The notes below the pieces were generated by a model. That model worked only from the letters and a program-made list of their open reading frames with translations. It had not been told where the DNA came from and searched no databases. A stretch of 20,234 nucleotides of DNA, from contig JAHXHF010000170.1 in the NCBI GenBank assembly GCA_025656895.1, positions 12,658 to 32,891 on the forward strand, in the 5' to 3' direction. Within the stretch, counting starts at the first letter, position 1; every line of letters starts with the position of its first letter. Source of the DNA: a gamma proteobacterium symbiont of Bathyaustriella thionipta. Lineage in GTDB: Bacteria; Pseudomonadota; Gammaproteobacteria; Chromatiales; Chromatiaceae. The translations under genes were made by a program, and so were the position numbers. This document shows, piece after piece, positions 7,716 through 15,365 of the stretch.

Positions 7716-8882
7716 TTATAGACCGGCAGCGGCTTTCAGGGCTTCGGCCTTGTCGGTGTTCTCCCAGCTGAAATGGTCATGTTCACGGCCGAAATGTCCG
7801 TAAGCAGCCGTTTTCAGATACTTGATTTTATCGGCATTGAGCAGATCCAGCATTTGTAAAATACCATAAGGGCGCAGGTCAAAATGTTCTCTGACCAGTT
7901 TATTGATTTGTTCATCGGCAATTTTGCCGCTGCCAAAAGTATCTACCATGATAGAAGTGGGTTCCGCCACGCCGATGGCATAAGAAACCTGGATTTCACA
8001 GCGATCAGCCAGCCCGGCGGCGACAATATTTTTGGCCACGTAACGACCGGCATAAGCGGCTGAGCGATCCACCTTGGATGGGTCTTTACCGGAAAAGGCA
8101 CCGCCACCGTGACGCGCCATGCCGCCATAGGTATCCACAATAATCTTGCGACCGGTAAGGCCGGCATCACCCATGGGGCCGCCAATAACAAAAGCCCCGG
8201 TAGGATTAATATGATACTGGGTGTCAGCTGTTAGCCATTCGCTGGGCAGAACCGGCTTGATGATGTGTTCCATGACCGCTTCCTGCAGTTCCTTATGGTC
8301 AATATCCGGCGAATGCTGGGTAGAGAGTACCACAGCATCAATGCTGACCGGTTTGCCATCTTTGTAATGGAAGCTGACCTGGCTTTTGGCATCGGGGCGC
8401 AACCAGCCAAGAATGCCTTTTTTACGCATTTCAGCCTGGCGCTGTACCAGTCGATGCGCATAGGTGATGGGGGCGGGCATGAGCACATCGGTTTCATTGG
8501 TGGCATAGCCAAACATCAGCCCCTGGTCACCGGCACCCTGGTCTTGCGGGCGACTGCGATCCACGCCCTGGTTGATATCGGGTGATTGTATGCCAAGCGC
8601 GGTCATGACGGCGCAGCTGGCGGCATCAAAGCCCATTTCGGAACTGGTATAGCCAATATCACGAATAGTGTCGCGCATGATGGCTTCATAATCAGGTTTG
8701 GCGGTGGTGGTGATTTCACCGGCAATCATCACCATGCCAGTTTTGAACAGGGTTTCGCAAGCCACGCGGGCATGCGGATCTTCGGCTAAAATAGCATCCA
8801 GAACTGCATCGGAAACCTGGTCGGCCATTTTATCAGGATGTCCTTCCGAGACAGATTCAGAAGTAAAAATGTGTTCATTCAT
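7716..8882 (-). CDS. metK: S-adenosylmethionine synthetase MetK
   Basis: Makes SAM from methionine and ATP. The 388 residues match the usual length of this highly conserved enzyme. Signatures present: SEGHPDKMADQVSDAVLDA at the N-terminus (12-30), GAGDQGLMFGYA (116-127) for ATP binding, INPTGAFVIGGPMGDAGLTG (225-244) and the P-loop-like GGGAFSGKD (259-267). The ATG at 8882 is the standard family start; AGGT lies 9 bases upstream. A long leader of about 130 bases precedes it with a promoter, a SAM-II-type aptamer and a terminator hairpin, so it is probably repressed by its product. First gene of the methyl-cycle operon; ahcY follows. Confidence 0.97.
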   Translation of the reverse strand: MNEHIFTSESVSEGHPDKMADQVSDAVLDAILAEDPHARVACETLFKTGMVMIAGEITTTAKPDYEAIMRDTIRDIGYTSSEMGFDAASCAVMTALGIQSPDINQGVDRSRPQDQGAGDQGLMFGYATNETDVLMPAPITYAHRLVQRQAEMRKKGILGWLRPDAKSQVSFHYKDGKPVSIDAVVLSTQHSPDIDHKELQEAVMEHIIKPVLPSEWLTADTQYHINPTGAFVIGGPMGDAGLTGRKIIVDTYGGMARHGGGAFSGKDPSKVDRSAAYAGRYVAKNIVAAGLADRCEIQVSYAIGVAEPTSIMVDTFGSGKIADEQINKLVREHFDLRPYGILQMLDLLNADKIKYLKTAAYGHFGREHDHFSWENTDKAEALKAAAGL

Positions 8883-8905
8883 TAAAATAGTACCTGCTAG
8901 AAATT

Positions 8906-8939
8906 AAAAAACCCGTATAAGCGGGAGCTTAAGCGGGTT
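8906..8939 (-). terminator. Rho-independent terminator (attenuator) in the metK leader
   Basis: On the minus strand AACCCG (8939-8934) pairs with CGGGTT (8915-8910), and inside it TAAGC pairs with GCTTA round a TCCC loop. TTTTTT follows at once. It lies between the SAM aptamer and the metK start, so it would cut off the metK message. Its left half can instead pair with part of the aptamer (see findings). Confidence 0.8.
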
Positions 8940-8963
8940 CACGAAAATTTAGCATTCGAACGT

Positions 8964-9016
8964 CGCTTTAGCCGCATTTATCAAGCGCCCGCAATCTGAA
9001 TTCAAATCGGCGCAGT
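8964..9016 (-). ncRNA. SAM-II/SAM-V-type S-adenosylmethionine riboswitch in the metK leader
   Basis: Minus-strand order: GCGCC, GATTTGA, ATTGCG, GGCGC, TTGATAAATG, then GCGGCTAAA. The conserved blocks GATTT, TTGC, GATAAATG and GCTAAA in this order match what I recall of the SAM-II pseudoknot core. P1 is GCGCC (9013-9009) with GGCGC (8989-8985). The pseudoknot stem is TTGCG (8994-8990) with TGCGG (8976-8972), five pairs including wobbles. It begins at about the predicted transcript start and is followed by a terminator, an OFF-switch layout. SAM-II and SAM-V share this core and I cannot separate them by eye. SAM-II is best known from alphaproteobacteria. Confidence 0.8.
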
Positions 9017-9020
9017 CGTC

Positions 9021-9048
9021 ATTATGAGAAAAGTAAGGCTCTTGTCAA
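9021..9048 (-). promoter_or_regulatory. sigma-70 promoter of the metK operon
   Basis: Minus strand TTGACA (9048-9043, perfect -35) and CATAAT (9026-9021, 5 of 6 for -10) with a 16-base spacer. The expected transcript start near 9014 coincides with the first base of the SAM aptamer. Confidence 0.75.
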
Positions 9049-9109
9049 GTTCTGTTTCTTCGGGTTAACCTGATGGAATCAAGGATAGAAAATTGTCAGG
9101 ATTTATCTC

Positions 9110-10144
9110 ATGCTCAGATTTATAAGTTCCCTGTTCAGTAATGATGCCGCATCCTCTGAAAATCTGGATGAGGGGATTATCAACGAAGCTATTGAACGCG
9201 CAGTCGCGGCAACTGACCCGCGCTTTCGCTTTCTGCCCAATTACAGTAAGCGCTTACGCGTACCGGTTATCCATGCAGCCGAACATATTATGGCATTGGA
9301 TGATAGGCTGCCGCCCGCTGTTGCGCTTGATAAGCAGGCATTTTCAAATAACCCCGCAATAAGGACATTGTTTGCCTCTCCCCTGGATCTTCCGCAGATA
9401 ATGGGGGAGTCCGCTTTTGTTACCGATTATCTGGAGCAATTGACAGGGCCTCTACCGGATCAGCTTTATGGGCTGCTTAGTATGGTGCGAACCGAGCAAA
9501 CAGTTTTCGGTATGGATCTTGAGAATGAACGGCTTGTGCAAGACAAGAAACAGGAATTGGTGAGTTTCAGTGATTATCGTTTTGCGGGTATTTCCGGGAA
9601 TGAAGCGGATACCCGTCGGGAAATTACCCGTAGGGGCTTTGATTTTCTGCTGCAGATGGCACTGGCGCGTATCGCCAATACACGCGAGAGTCGTGACAAG
9701 CTGGGTGCGCGTCAGCGCCTGTTGCTACAGAAGCTGAATACTATGCGTAAGGGAAACTGGGGGCTGGGGGCAGATCTGGGTGAAGAAGACAAGGCGCCAA
9801 ACAAAACCGTCAATGACCTGGAGGCAGAACTGGAAGATACAGAGAAGGCGTTGCAGCAACTGGGGCCGCAGGAAAAAATACTGGAGCATGGGCTGGAGAT
9901 ACTTTGCGATGTTCTGCAGCAGGCTGAATCCTGGCTGGGGATGCGTGATATTAAACTGCGCCTTGATTATCGCGGAGTGAAAATATCGGCTGCAGATACC
10001 AGCAAGCCACCCGAGCAGAGCTTTACCGAACTTTATTCTGATAAGGCCGATTTACAACGCATTTGTTTGTTGGGCTATTATCCGCGCAATGAATTACCGG
10101 AGCGTCCCGATATGGTGCAGCAGGCCAGGCGTTATCTTGGATAA
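9110..10144 (+). CDS. Conserved-looking protein of unknown function (344 aa)
   Basis: I do not recognise this protein. It is 344 residues, with no signal peptide or membrane segment apparent, and rich in charged residues, so probably cytoplasmic. The first half is globular in character (IHAAEHIMALDDRLPPAVALD, then a GPLPDQLYGLL segment). Around residues 180-270 there is a strongly helical, Glu/Lys/Gln-rich stretch likely to form a coiled coil (for example RQRLLLQKLNTM and LEAELEDTEKALQQLG), broken by a Gly-rich loop (NWGLGADLGEED). The C-terminus has RLDYRGVKI and LLGYYPRNELPERPD. The start is ATG at 9110 with a weak AGGA site. It is divergent from metK, with 227 bases between, and 69 bases ahead of the thioredoxin-like gene, so the two plus-strand genes may be co-transcribed. 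Coding bias resembles its neighbours. Confidence 0.8.
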   Translation: MLRFISSLFSNDAASSENLDEGIINEAIERAVAATDPRFRFLPNYSKRLRVPVIHAAEHIMALDDRLPPAVALDKQAFSNNPAIRTLFASPLDLPQIMGESAFVTDYLEQLTGPLPDQLYGLLSMVRTEQTVFGMDLENERLVQDKKQELVSFSDYRFAGISGNEADTRREITRRGFDFLLQMALARIANTRESRDKLGARQRLLLQKLNTMRKGNWGLGADLGEEDKAPNKTVNDLEAELEDTEKALQQLGPQEKILEHGLEILCDVLQQAESWLGMRDIKLRLDYRGVKISAADTSKPPEQSFTELYSDKADLQRICLLGYYPRNELPERPDMVQQARRYLG

Positions 10145-10213
10145 GGCTGCGTCTTGTCTGCAGAGTTTAATGATGCGACACTGACCGGCTTTGACTGACA
10201 AGGACTAGCCAGT

Positions 10214-10765
10214 ATGGTTTCGTTGACGACTCCGGTTTGTGATTTTGGTCGGCCCGCGCCCGATTTCTGTTTGCCCGGTGTGGACGGCAGGGATTGGACG
10301 CTGCAGGACTGCCGGGGTGAGAAAGGATTGCTGTTGATGTTTATCTGCAATCACTGTCCTTATGTCAAAGCCATACAGGATCGCCTGCTGCGTGATACGC
10401 GTGAATTACTGCAATACGGTATTGGCAGTGTCGCGATCATGTCGAATGATCCTGCCGAATATGCGCAAGACTCCTTTGCCAACATGCAGGCCATAGCCAG
10501 GCAGCTTAATTTTCCTTTTCCCTATCTATGGGATGAAAGTCAGCAGGTGGCCAAGGCCTACGGCGCAGTCTGCACACCCGATTTTTTTGGCTATAACGCG
10601 CAAATGCAGCTGCAATATCGTGGACGGCTGGATGCCAGTCGAAAGCTGGCGGCCGAGCCGGATGCCCGTCGTGATCTGTTTCTGGGCATGCGCCAGATTG
10701 CTGAAACAGGCAGTGGGCCGCAAGAACAAATTCCGAGTATGGGCTGCTCCATTAAATGGCGCTAA
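10214..10765 (+). CDS. Thioredoxin-fold redoxin family protein (AhpC/TSA-like)
   Basis: A 183-residue thioredoxin-fold protein of the redoxin/AhpC-TSA type. The start of the fold is seen in RPAPDFCLPGVDGRDWTLQD, followed by the strand GLLLMFICNHCPYVKAIQ with a CxxC pair (Cys45, Cys48). NHCPY in place of the thioredoxin WCGPC is typical of a widespread uncharacterised redoxin subgroup. Further on, SVAIMSNDP, FPYLWDESQQVAKAYGAVCTPDFF (a cis-Pro region, TP) and YRGRLD complete the fold. The C-terminus IPSMGCSIKWR carries another cysteine and is also typical of the subgroup. No signal peptide is evident, so it should be cytoplasmic. The substrate is unknown; thiol-disulfide exchange or peroxide reduction are the likely options. 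A terminator-like palindrome lies about 40 bases after its stop. Confidence 0.85.
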   Translation: MVSLTTPVCDFGRPAPDFCLPGVDGRDWTLQDCRGEKGLLLMFICNHCPYVKAIQDRLLRDTRELLQYGIGSVAIMSNDPAEYAQDSFANMQAIARQLNFPFPYLWDESQQVAKAYGAVCTPDFFGYNAQMQLQYRGRLDASRKLAAEPDARRDLFLGMRQIAETGSGPQEQIPSMGCSIKWR

Positions 10766-10806
10766 TCCCGCATTTTTATTGATTAGCATCATTTTTATGC
10801 CTATAA

Positions 10807-10839
10807 AAAAATTCCCTAGTTGCCGAGAGGGCTATTTTT
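10807..10839 (+). terminator. Probable terminator after the redoxin gene
   Basis: AAAAAT-T-CCCT (10807-10817) is inverted as AGGG-CT-ATTTTT (10828-10839) with a 10-base loop, ending in a T-run. The core stem is only four GC-rich pairs, so it is weak alone, but its place after the stop and before tkt fits a terminator. Being almost symmetric, it could work on both strands. Confidence 0.5.
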
Positions 10840-10960
10840 GCGAGAGAATGACCGACTGTTTTTCGCCGGATGCGAAGTGACGCTGTGTAAATGGAGTGTT
10901 CTTTCATCCGAATAAATGTAAACAACCATCGAATCTGACCGAAACTACCAGGAGAGACCT

Positions 10961-12946
10961 ATGGCCTCACGTAGAGAACTTGCCAACGCTATCCGTGCGC
11001 TGGCTATGGACGCAGTACAAAAGGCAAACTCAGGACACCCGGGTGCGCCCATGGGTATGGCCGATATTGCCGAAGTGCTGTTCAACAGTTATATGAAGCA
11101 CAACCCGGCCAACCCGAAATGGGTTGATCGTGACCGTTTTATTATGTCTAACGGGCATGGCTCCATGCTGCCTTATTCTGTCCTTCATCTGACAGGCTAC
11201 GACCTCTCTATTGACGACCTCAAGGCTTTCCGTCAATTACATTCCAAGACCCCCGGTCATCCGGAATACGGTTATGCGCCGGGTATTGAGACCACTACCG
11301 GCCCACTGGGGCAAGGCATTAGTAATGGTGTCGGTATGGCGATTGCCGAGAAAGCACTGGCGGCTCATTTTAATCGTGACGGGCACAATATTGTTGACCA
11401 TCATACCTATGTGTTCCTGGGTGATGGCTGCCTCATGGAAGGTATTTCGCATGAATCCTGCTCCCTGGCCGGTACTCTGGGTCTGGGCAAGCTGATTGCT
11501 TTCTATGATGACAACAACATCTCTATTGATGGTCAAGTAGAAGGCTGGTTTACCGATGATACTCCGGCACGCTTTGAAGCTTATGGCTGGCATGTGGTGC
11601 GTGATGTGGACGGCCATGATGCAGATGCCATTATTGCTGCAGTAGAAGCAGCGCGTGCCGAAACCGGCAAGCCTTCCATGATTTGCTGCAAAACCACGAT
11701 TGGTTTTGGTTCGCCTAATAAAGGTGGCAAGGAAGACTGTCATGGTGCGCCTCTGGGTGATGATGAAATTGAACTGACCCGTAAACAACTGGGTTGGAGT
11801 CATGCTCCTTTTGAAATTCCTGATGATATTTATGCAGGTTGGGATGCCAAACAGAAAGGCGCGGGTGCCGAGTCTTCCTGGGAAGAAAAATTTGCTGCTT
11901 ATAAATCAGCACATGCGGATCTGGCCGCTGATTTTGAACGCCGTATGGCGGGTGATCTGGTAGCGGACTGGGCTGAGCAGGCGGATGCTTTTATCCAGTC
12001 TGTTGTCGATGAAGGAGCCACCATTGCTTCACGCAAAGCTTCACAAAACGCTATTGAAGGTCTTTCCGGCTTTACCGATTTCATGGGCGGCTCGGCTGAT
12101 CTGGCAGGCTCCAATCTGACCATTGTCTCCAATTCAGTGCCTATGCGCGCCGATAAGGCCGATGCCAACTATCTGAATTACGGTGTACGTGAATTCGGTA
12201 TGGCGGCCATCATGAATGGTATTTCGCTGCATGGCGGTTTTGTGACCTACGGTGCGACCTTCCTGATGTTCTCTGAATATATGCGTAATGCATTACGCAT
12301 GGCGGCTTTGATGAAGGTGCAGCATATTGAAGTGTTCACCCATGATTCTATCGGTCTGGGTGAAGATGGCCCGACCCATCAGCCGGTTGAGCAAACAGCT
12401 ACCCTGCGTATGATGCCGAATATGTCGGTATGGCGTCCTTGTGATGCAGTCGAAACTGCTGTGTCCTGGAAAGCGGCTGTATTGAAAAAAGACGGCCCGA
12501 CCTGTCTGATTTTGTCACGCCAGGGTCTGCCTCATCAGGATCGCAGTGCGGCTCAGGTTGCCGATATCGCTCGTGGTGCCTACATCCTTAAGGATTGTGA
12601 TGGCACGCCGGACGTTATTGTTATTGCTACCGGTTCGGAAGTGGGTTTGGCCATGGATGCTGCAGCCACAATCAGCGACAAGAAAGTGCGTGTGGTCTCT
12701 ATGCCGAATAACAACGTATTCGATGCACAGGATCAGGCCTATCGTGATGCCATTCTGCCGCCTTCTGTAAGCGCACGCGTGGCTGTAGAAGCAGGTGTGA
12801 CCGGCTATTGGGGTAAATATGTCGGCCTGAACGGGGCTGTGGTAGGCATTGATACTTTCGGTGAGTCCGCGCCGGCCGGTGACCTGTTCAAGGAATTCGG
12901 TTTCACGGTTGACAATGTTGTGAAAGCCATCAACAGCGTTGCCTAA
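10961..12946 (+). CDS. tkt: Transketolase
   Basis: Thiamine-diphosphate enzyme that moves two-carbon units between sugar phosphates in the pentose phosphate and Calvin pathways. The 661 residues match bacterial transketolases. Motifs: ANAIRALAMDAVQKANSGHPGAPMG at the N-terminus, TTGPLGQGISNGVGMA (112-127), the ThDP motif starting GDGCLMEG at 154-161 and closing with DDNNISIDG, then HDSIGLGEDGPTHQPVEQ in the Pyr domain and a C-terminal domain with IATGSEVGLA. AGGAGAG lies just before the ATG. It leads the tkt-gap-pgk-pyk-fba run; the 195 bases upstream must hold its promoter, but only a weak candidate is visible. A GC-rich hairpin separates it from gap. Confidence 0.96.
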   Translation: MASRRELANAIRALAMDAVQKANSGHPGAPMGMADIAEVLFNSYMKHNPANPKWVDRDRFIMSNGHGSMLPYSVLHLTGYDLSIDDLKAFRQLHSKTPGHPEYGYAPGIETTTGPLGQGISNGVGMAIAEKALAAHFNRDGHNIVDHHTYVFLGDGCLMEGISHESCSLAGTLGLGKLIAFYDDNNISIDGQVEGWFTDDTPARFEAYGWHVVRDVDGHDADAIIAAVEAARAETGKPSMICCKTTIGFGSPNKGGKEDCHGAPLGDDEIELTRKQLGWSHAPFEIPDDIYAGWDAKQKGAGAESSWEEKFAAYKSAHADLAADFERRMAGDLVADWAEQADAFIQSVVDEGATIASRKASQNAIEGLSGFTDFMGGSADLAGSNLTIVSNSVPMRADKADANYLNYGVREFGMAAIMNGISLHGGFVTYGATFLMFSEYMRNALRMAALMKVQHIEVFTHDSIGLGEDGPTHQPVEQTATLRMMPNMSVWRPCDAVETAVSWKAAVLKKDGPTCLILSRQGLPHQDRSAAQVADIARGAYILKDCDGTPDVIVIATGSEVGLAMDAAATISDKKVRVVSMPNNNVFDAQDQAYRDAILPPSVSARVAVEAGVTGYWGKYVGLNGAVVGIDTFGESAPAGDLFKEFGFTVDNVVKAINSVA

Positions 12947-12956
12947 GCATTTGATT

Positions 12957-12977
12957 TGCTCCCCGTTGCGGGGAGCA
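12957..12977 (+). other. Intergenic stem-loop between tkt and gap
   Basis: TGCTCCCC and GGGGAGCA form eight perfect pairs round a GTTGC loop, 11 bases after the tkt stop. No T-run follows, so it is unlikely to end transcription. It may mark an RNA processing point or slow 3' decay of the tkt message. Confidence 0.65.
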
Positions 12978-13012
12978 GTACATTTACTGAAAATAATTCA
13001 GGAGAGTAAAGT

Positions 13013-14017
13013 ATGACACTTAAAGTAGGTATTAATGGTTTTGGTCGCATTGGCCGTATGGCATTTCGTGCCATCGCTAAAGATTTTTCTGACATCGAAG
13101 TAGTCGGTATTAATGATTTGCTGGATGCTGATTATCTGGCCTATATGCTGAAATACGATTCAGTGCACGGTAATTTTGATGGTGATATTGCCGTAGATGG
13201 CAATAACCTGGTTGTGAATGGTAAAACCATTCGTCTGACTGCGGAACGTGATCCGGCTGACCTGGCCTGGAGTGACGTAGGCGCTGATCTGGTTATCGAA
13301 TGTACCGGCTTTTTTCTGACCGAAGAAACCTGTCAGAAGCATATTGCTGCCGGTGCCGGGAAAGTTGTGATGTCTGCGCCTTCCAAAGACGGTACTCCGA
13401 TGTTTGTACATGGTGTTAACCATGAAACTTATGCCGGTCAGGCCATCATCTCTGCGGCTTCCTGTACCACCAACTGTCTGGCTCCTGTAGCCAAGGTTCT
13501 GAATGACAAGTGGGGTATCAAACGCGGCCTGATGACAACCGTACATGCGGCCACCGCTACTCAGAAAACCGTTGACGGACCTTCCATGAAAGACTGGCGT
13601 GGTGGTCGTGGTATTCTGGAAAACATCATTCCATCATCCACCGGTGCTGCCAAGGCCGTTGGTGTGGTTCTGCCGGAATTGAATGGCAAGCTGACCGGTA
13701 TGGCTTTCCGCGTACCGACTTCTGATGTATCGGTAGTCGATCTGACCGTTGAGTTGAACAGCGAAGCTTCTTACGATGATATCTGTGCGGCCATGAAAGC
13801 CGCTTCCGAATCAGGCCCTATGTGTGCAACACTGGGTTACACGGATGAAAAGGTAGTCTCTACTGATTTCCGTGGTTGTGGTAAATCGTCCATCTTCGAT
13901 TCCGGTGCCGGTATTGCGCTGGATGGTACCTTTGTCAAACTGGTTTCCTGGTACGACAATGAATATGGCTATACCTGCAATATGTTGCGGTTTGTTGAGC
14001 ACGTAGCGGCAAACTAA
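13013..14017 (+). CDS. gap: Glyceraldehyde-3-phosphate dehydrogenase, type I
   Basis: Interconverts glyceraldehyde-3-phosphate and 1,3-bisphosphoglycerate. The 334-residue product has the normal length. Seen: the Rossmann motif GINGFGRIGR (7-16), the catalytic segment SAASCTTNCLAP with Cys151, TVHAATATQKTVDGPSMKDWRGGR (phosphate-binding region), and WYDNEYGYTCNM near the end. Asp35 after the second strand (VGINDLLD) suggests a preference for NAD over NADP, which for a Calvin-type role would be unusual in chloroplasts but common in bacteria. AGGAGAG precedes the ATG. It lies 66 bases after tkt and 133 before pgk. Name gapA or cbbG would be equally fair. Confidence 0.96.
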   Translation: MTLKVGINGFGRIGRMAFRAIAKDFSDIEVVGINDLLDADYLAYMLKYDSVHGNFDGDIAVDGNNLVVNGKTIRLTAERDPADLAWSDVGADLVIECTGFFLTEETCQKHIAAGAGKVVMSAPSKDGTPMFVHGVNHETYAGQAIISAASCTTNCLAPVAKVLNDKWGIKRGLMTTVHAATATQKTVDGPSMKDWRGGRGILENIIPSSTGAAKAVGVVLPELNGKLTGMAFRVPTSDVSVVDLTVELNSEASYDDICAAMKAASESGPMCATLGYTDEKVVSTDFRGCGKSSIFDSGAGIALDGTFVKLVSWYDNEYGYTCNMLRFVEHVAAN

Positions 14018-14025
14018 GCCGTTTT

Positions 14026-14065
14026 TTTCACGTACAGCAGCGGCTTGCTGTTGCTGTGCGTGAAA
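14026..14065 (+). other. Intergenic stem-loop between gap and pgk
   Basis: TTTCACG-T-ACAGCA (14026-14039) is inverted as TGCTGT-G-CGTGAAA (14052-14065), giving about 14 pairs including one G-U. No T-run follows on either strand, so it is more likely an RNA-stability or processing structure than a terminator. Confidence 0.55.
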
Positions 14066-14150
14066 GCTGTTTGCCAAATGCACTGATGGATTGAGTGTTC
14101 CTGGCAAACCGTTGACTTTTTTGTACTTAAATATTTTTTAGGAGTAGCTC

Positions 14151-15332
14151 ATGTCTTTCATCAAGATTACTGACCTTGATCTGGCTGGTAAACGCGTATT
14201 AATTCGTGCCGACCTCAATGTTCCTGTAAAAGATGGAAAAGTGACTTCTGACGCGCGTATTACGGCCTCTATGCCCACTATCGAATACTGCATGAAGGCG
14301 GGTGCAAAGGTCATGGTTATGTCGCATCGTGGCCGTCCCCAGGAAGGTGTACGTGATGATGAAAATTCCATGCAGCCCATTGCTGATGAGATGAGCAGCA
14401 AGCTGGGTAAAGAGGTACGCCTGATTCAGGATTATCTGAATGGTGGCTTCGAGGTTGCCGAAGGCGAAGCCGTATTGCTGGAAAATGTACGCTTCAATGC
14501 CGGTGAAAAGAAAGATGACGAAGCCTTGTCGAAAAAATATGCGGCTTTATGTGATATTTTCGTGATGGATGCCTTTGGTACTGCGCATCGGGCACAGGCA
14601 TCCACTCATGGTGTCGGGCTGGCTGCCCCCACCGCTTGCGCGGGGCTGCTATTGAGTGGCGAACTGGAGAGTCTGGCCAAAGCCCTGGCTGAGCCGGCGC
14701 GGCCTATGGTGGCTATTGTAGGTGGCTCCAAGGTGTCTACCAAGTTAACCGTTTTGGAAGCCCTTTCTGAAAAAGTGGATCAACTGGTCGTGGGTGGTGG
14801 AATTGCCAATACTTTCCTGAAGGCAACCGGTCACAATGTCGGCAAATCCTTGTGTGAAGATGATCTGGTCGATACTGCCAGTGCGCTGATTGAGAAAATG
14901 CAGGCACGTGGCGCCAATATTCCGATTGCCTCTGATGTGGTGTGCGGCAAAAACTTTGCTGAAGACGAGCCTGCGGTATTGAAAGATGCCTCTGATGTAG
15001 CCGATGACGACATGATTTTTGATATTGGTCCCGAATCTGCAAAGGAACTGTCGGAGATTATCAGCAAGGCGGGTACCATCGTGTGGAATGGCCCTGTGGG
15101 TGTTTTTGAATTTGACCAGTTTGGTGAGGGTACCAAAACGGTTTCCATGGCCATTGCAGACGCCGATGGCTTCAGTCTGGCGGGTGGTGGAGATACCATT
15201 GCGGCCATACAGAAATATGATATCTACGATAAGGTAAGCTATATCTCGACAGCAGGTGGTGCATTCCTGGAATATCTGGAAGGAAAAACCCTGCCTGCGG
15301 TGGCTATGCTGGAAAAACGCGCAGCCGAATAA
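14151..15332 (+). CDS. pgk: Phosphoglycerate kinase
   Basis: Transfers phosphate between 1,3-bisphosphoglycerate and ADP, in either direction. At 393 residues it has full family length. N-domain: VLIRADLNVPVKDG (16-29), SHRGRP (58-63), LLENVRFNAGE, and DAFGTAHRAQAS for 3-phosphoglycerate binding. C-domain: GGSKVSTKLTVLEAL, WNGPVGVFEFDQFGEGT and GGGDTIAAI (345-353) at the nucleotide site, ending with the STAGGAFLEYLEGK segment. TTTTTTAGGAG just before the ATG is a strong ribosome-binding site. It is 33 bases ahead of pyk, almost certainly on the same message. Confidence 0.96.
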   Translation: MSFIKITDLDLAGKRVLIRADLNVPVKDGKVTSDARITASMPTIEYCMKAGAKVMVMSHRGRPQEGVRDDENSMQPIADEMSSKLGKEVRLIQDYLNGGFEVAEGEAVLLENVRFNAGEKKDDEALSKKYAALCDIFVMDAFGTAHRAQASTHGVGLAAPTACAGLLLSGELESLAKALAEPARPMVAIVGGSKVSTKLTVLEALSEKVDQLVVGGGIANTFLKATGHNVGKSLCEDDLVDTASALIEKMQARGANIPIASDVVCGKNFAEDEPAVLKDASDVADDDMIFDIGPESAKELSEIISKAGTIVWNGPVGVFEFDQFGEGTKTVSMAIADADGFSLAGGGDTIAAIQKYDIYDKVSYISTAGGAFLEYLEGKTLPAVAMLEKRAAE

Positions 15333-15365
15333 GCGGGTTCTTAGCCATGCAAAAATGGAGATGCC

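Noticed and set aside
10779..10807. TTGATT-17-TATAAA as the tkt promoter, with CATTTTTAT direct repeats (10771 and 10790) as a regulator site
   Set aside because: Only a 4/6 match at -35, and the predicted start would fall inside the terminator-like palindrome at 10807-10839; the AT-rich repeats may be chance.
11237..11803. Minus-strand open frame of 188 codons inside tkt
   Set aside because: Overlaps the conserved ThDP domain of transketolase on the opposite strand; composition is that of a reverse-frame artefact.
14026..14065. Hairpin after gap as a terminator
   Set aside because: The T-run precedes the stem on the plus strand rather than following it, and none follows on the minus strand.
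14113..14140. TTGACT ahead of pgk as a promoter
   Set aside because: No acceptable -10 sequence at 16-18 bases; the T-rich stretch leads straight into the ribosome-binding site.
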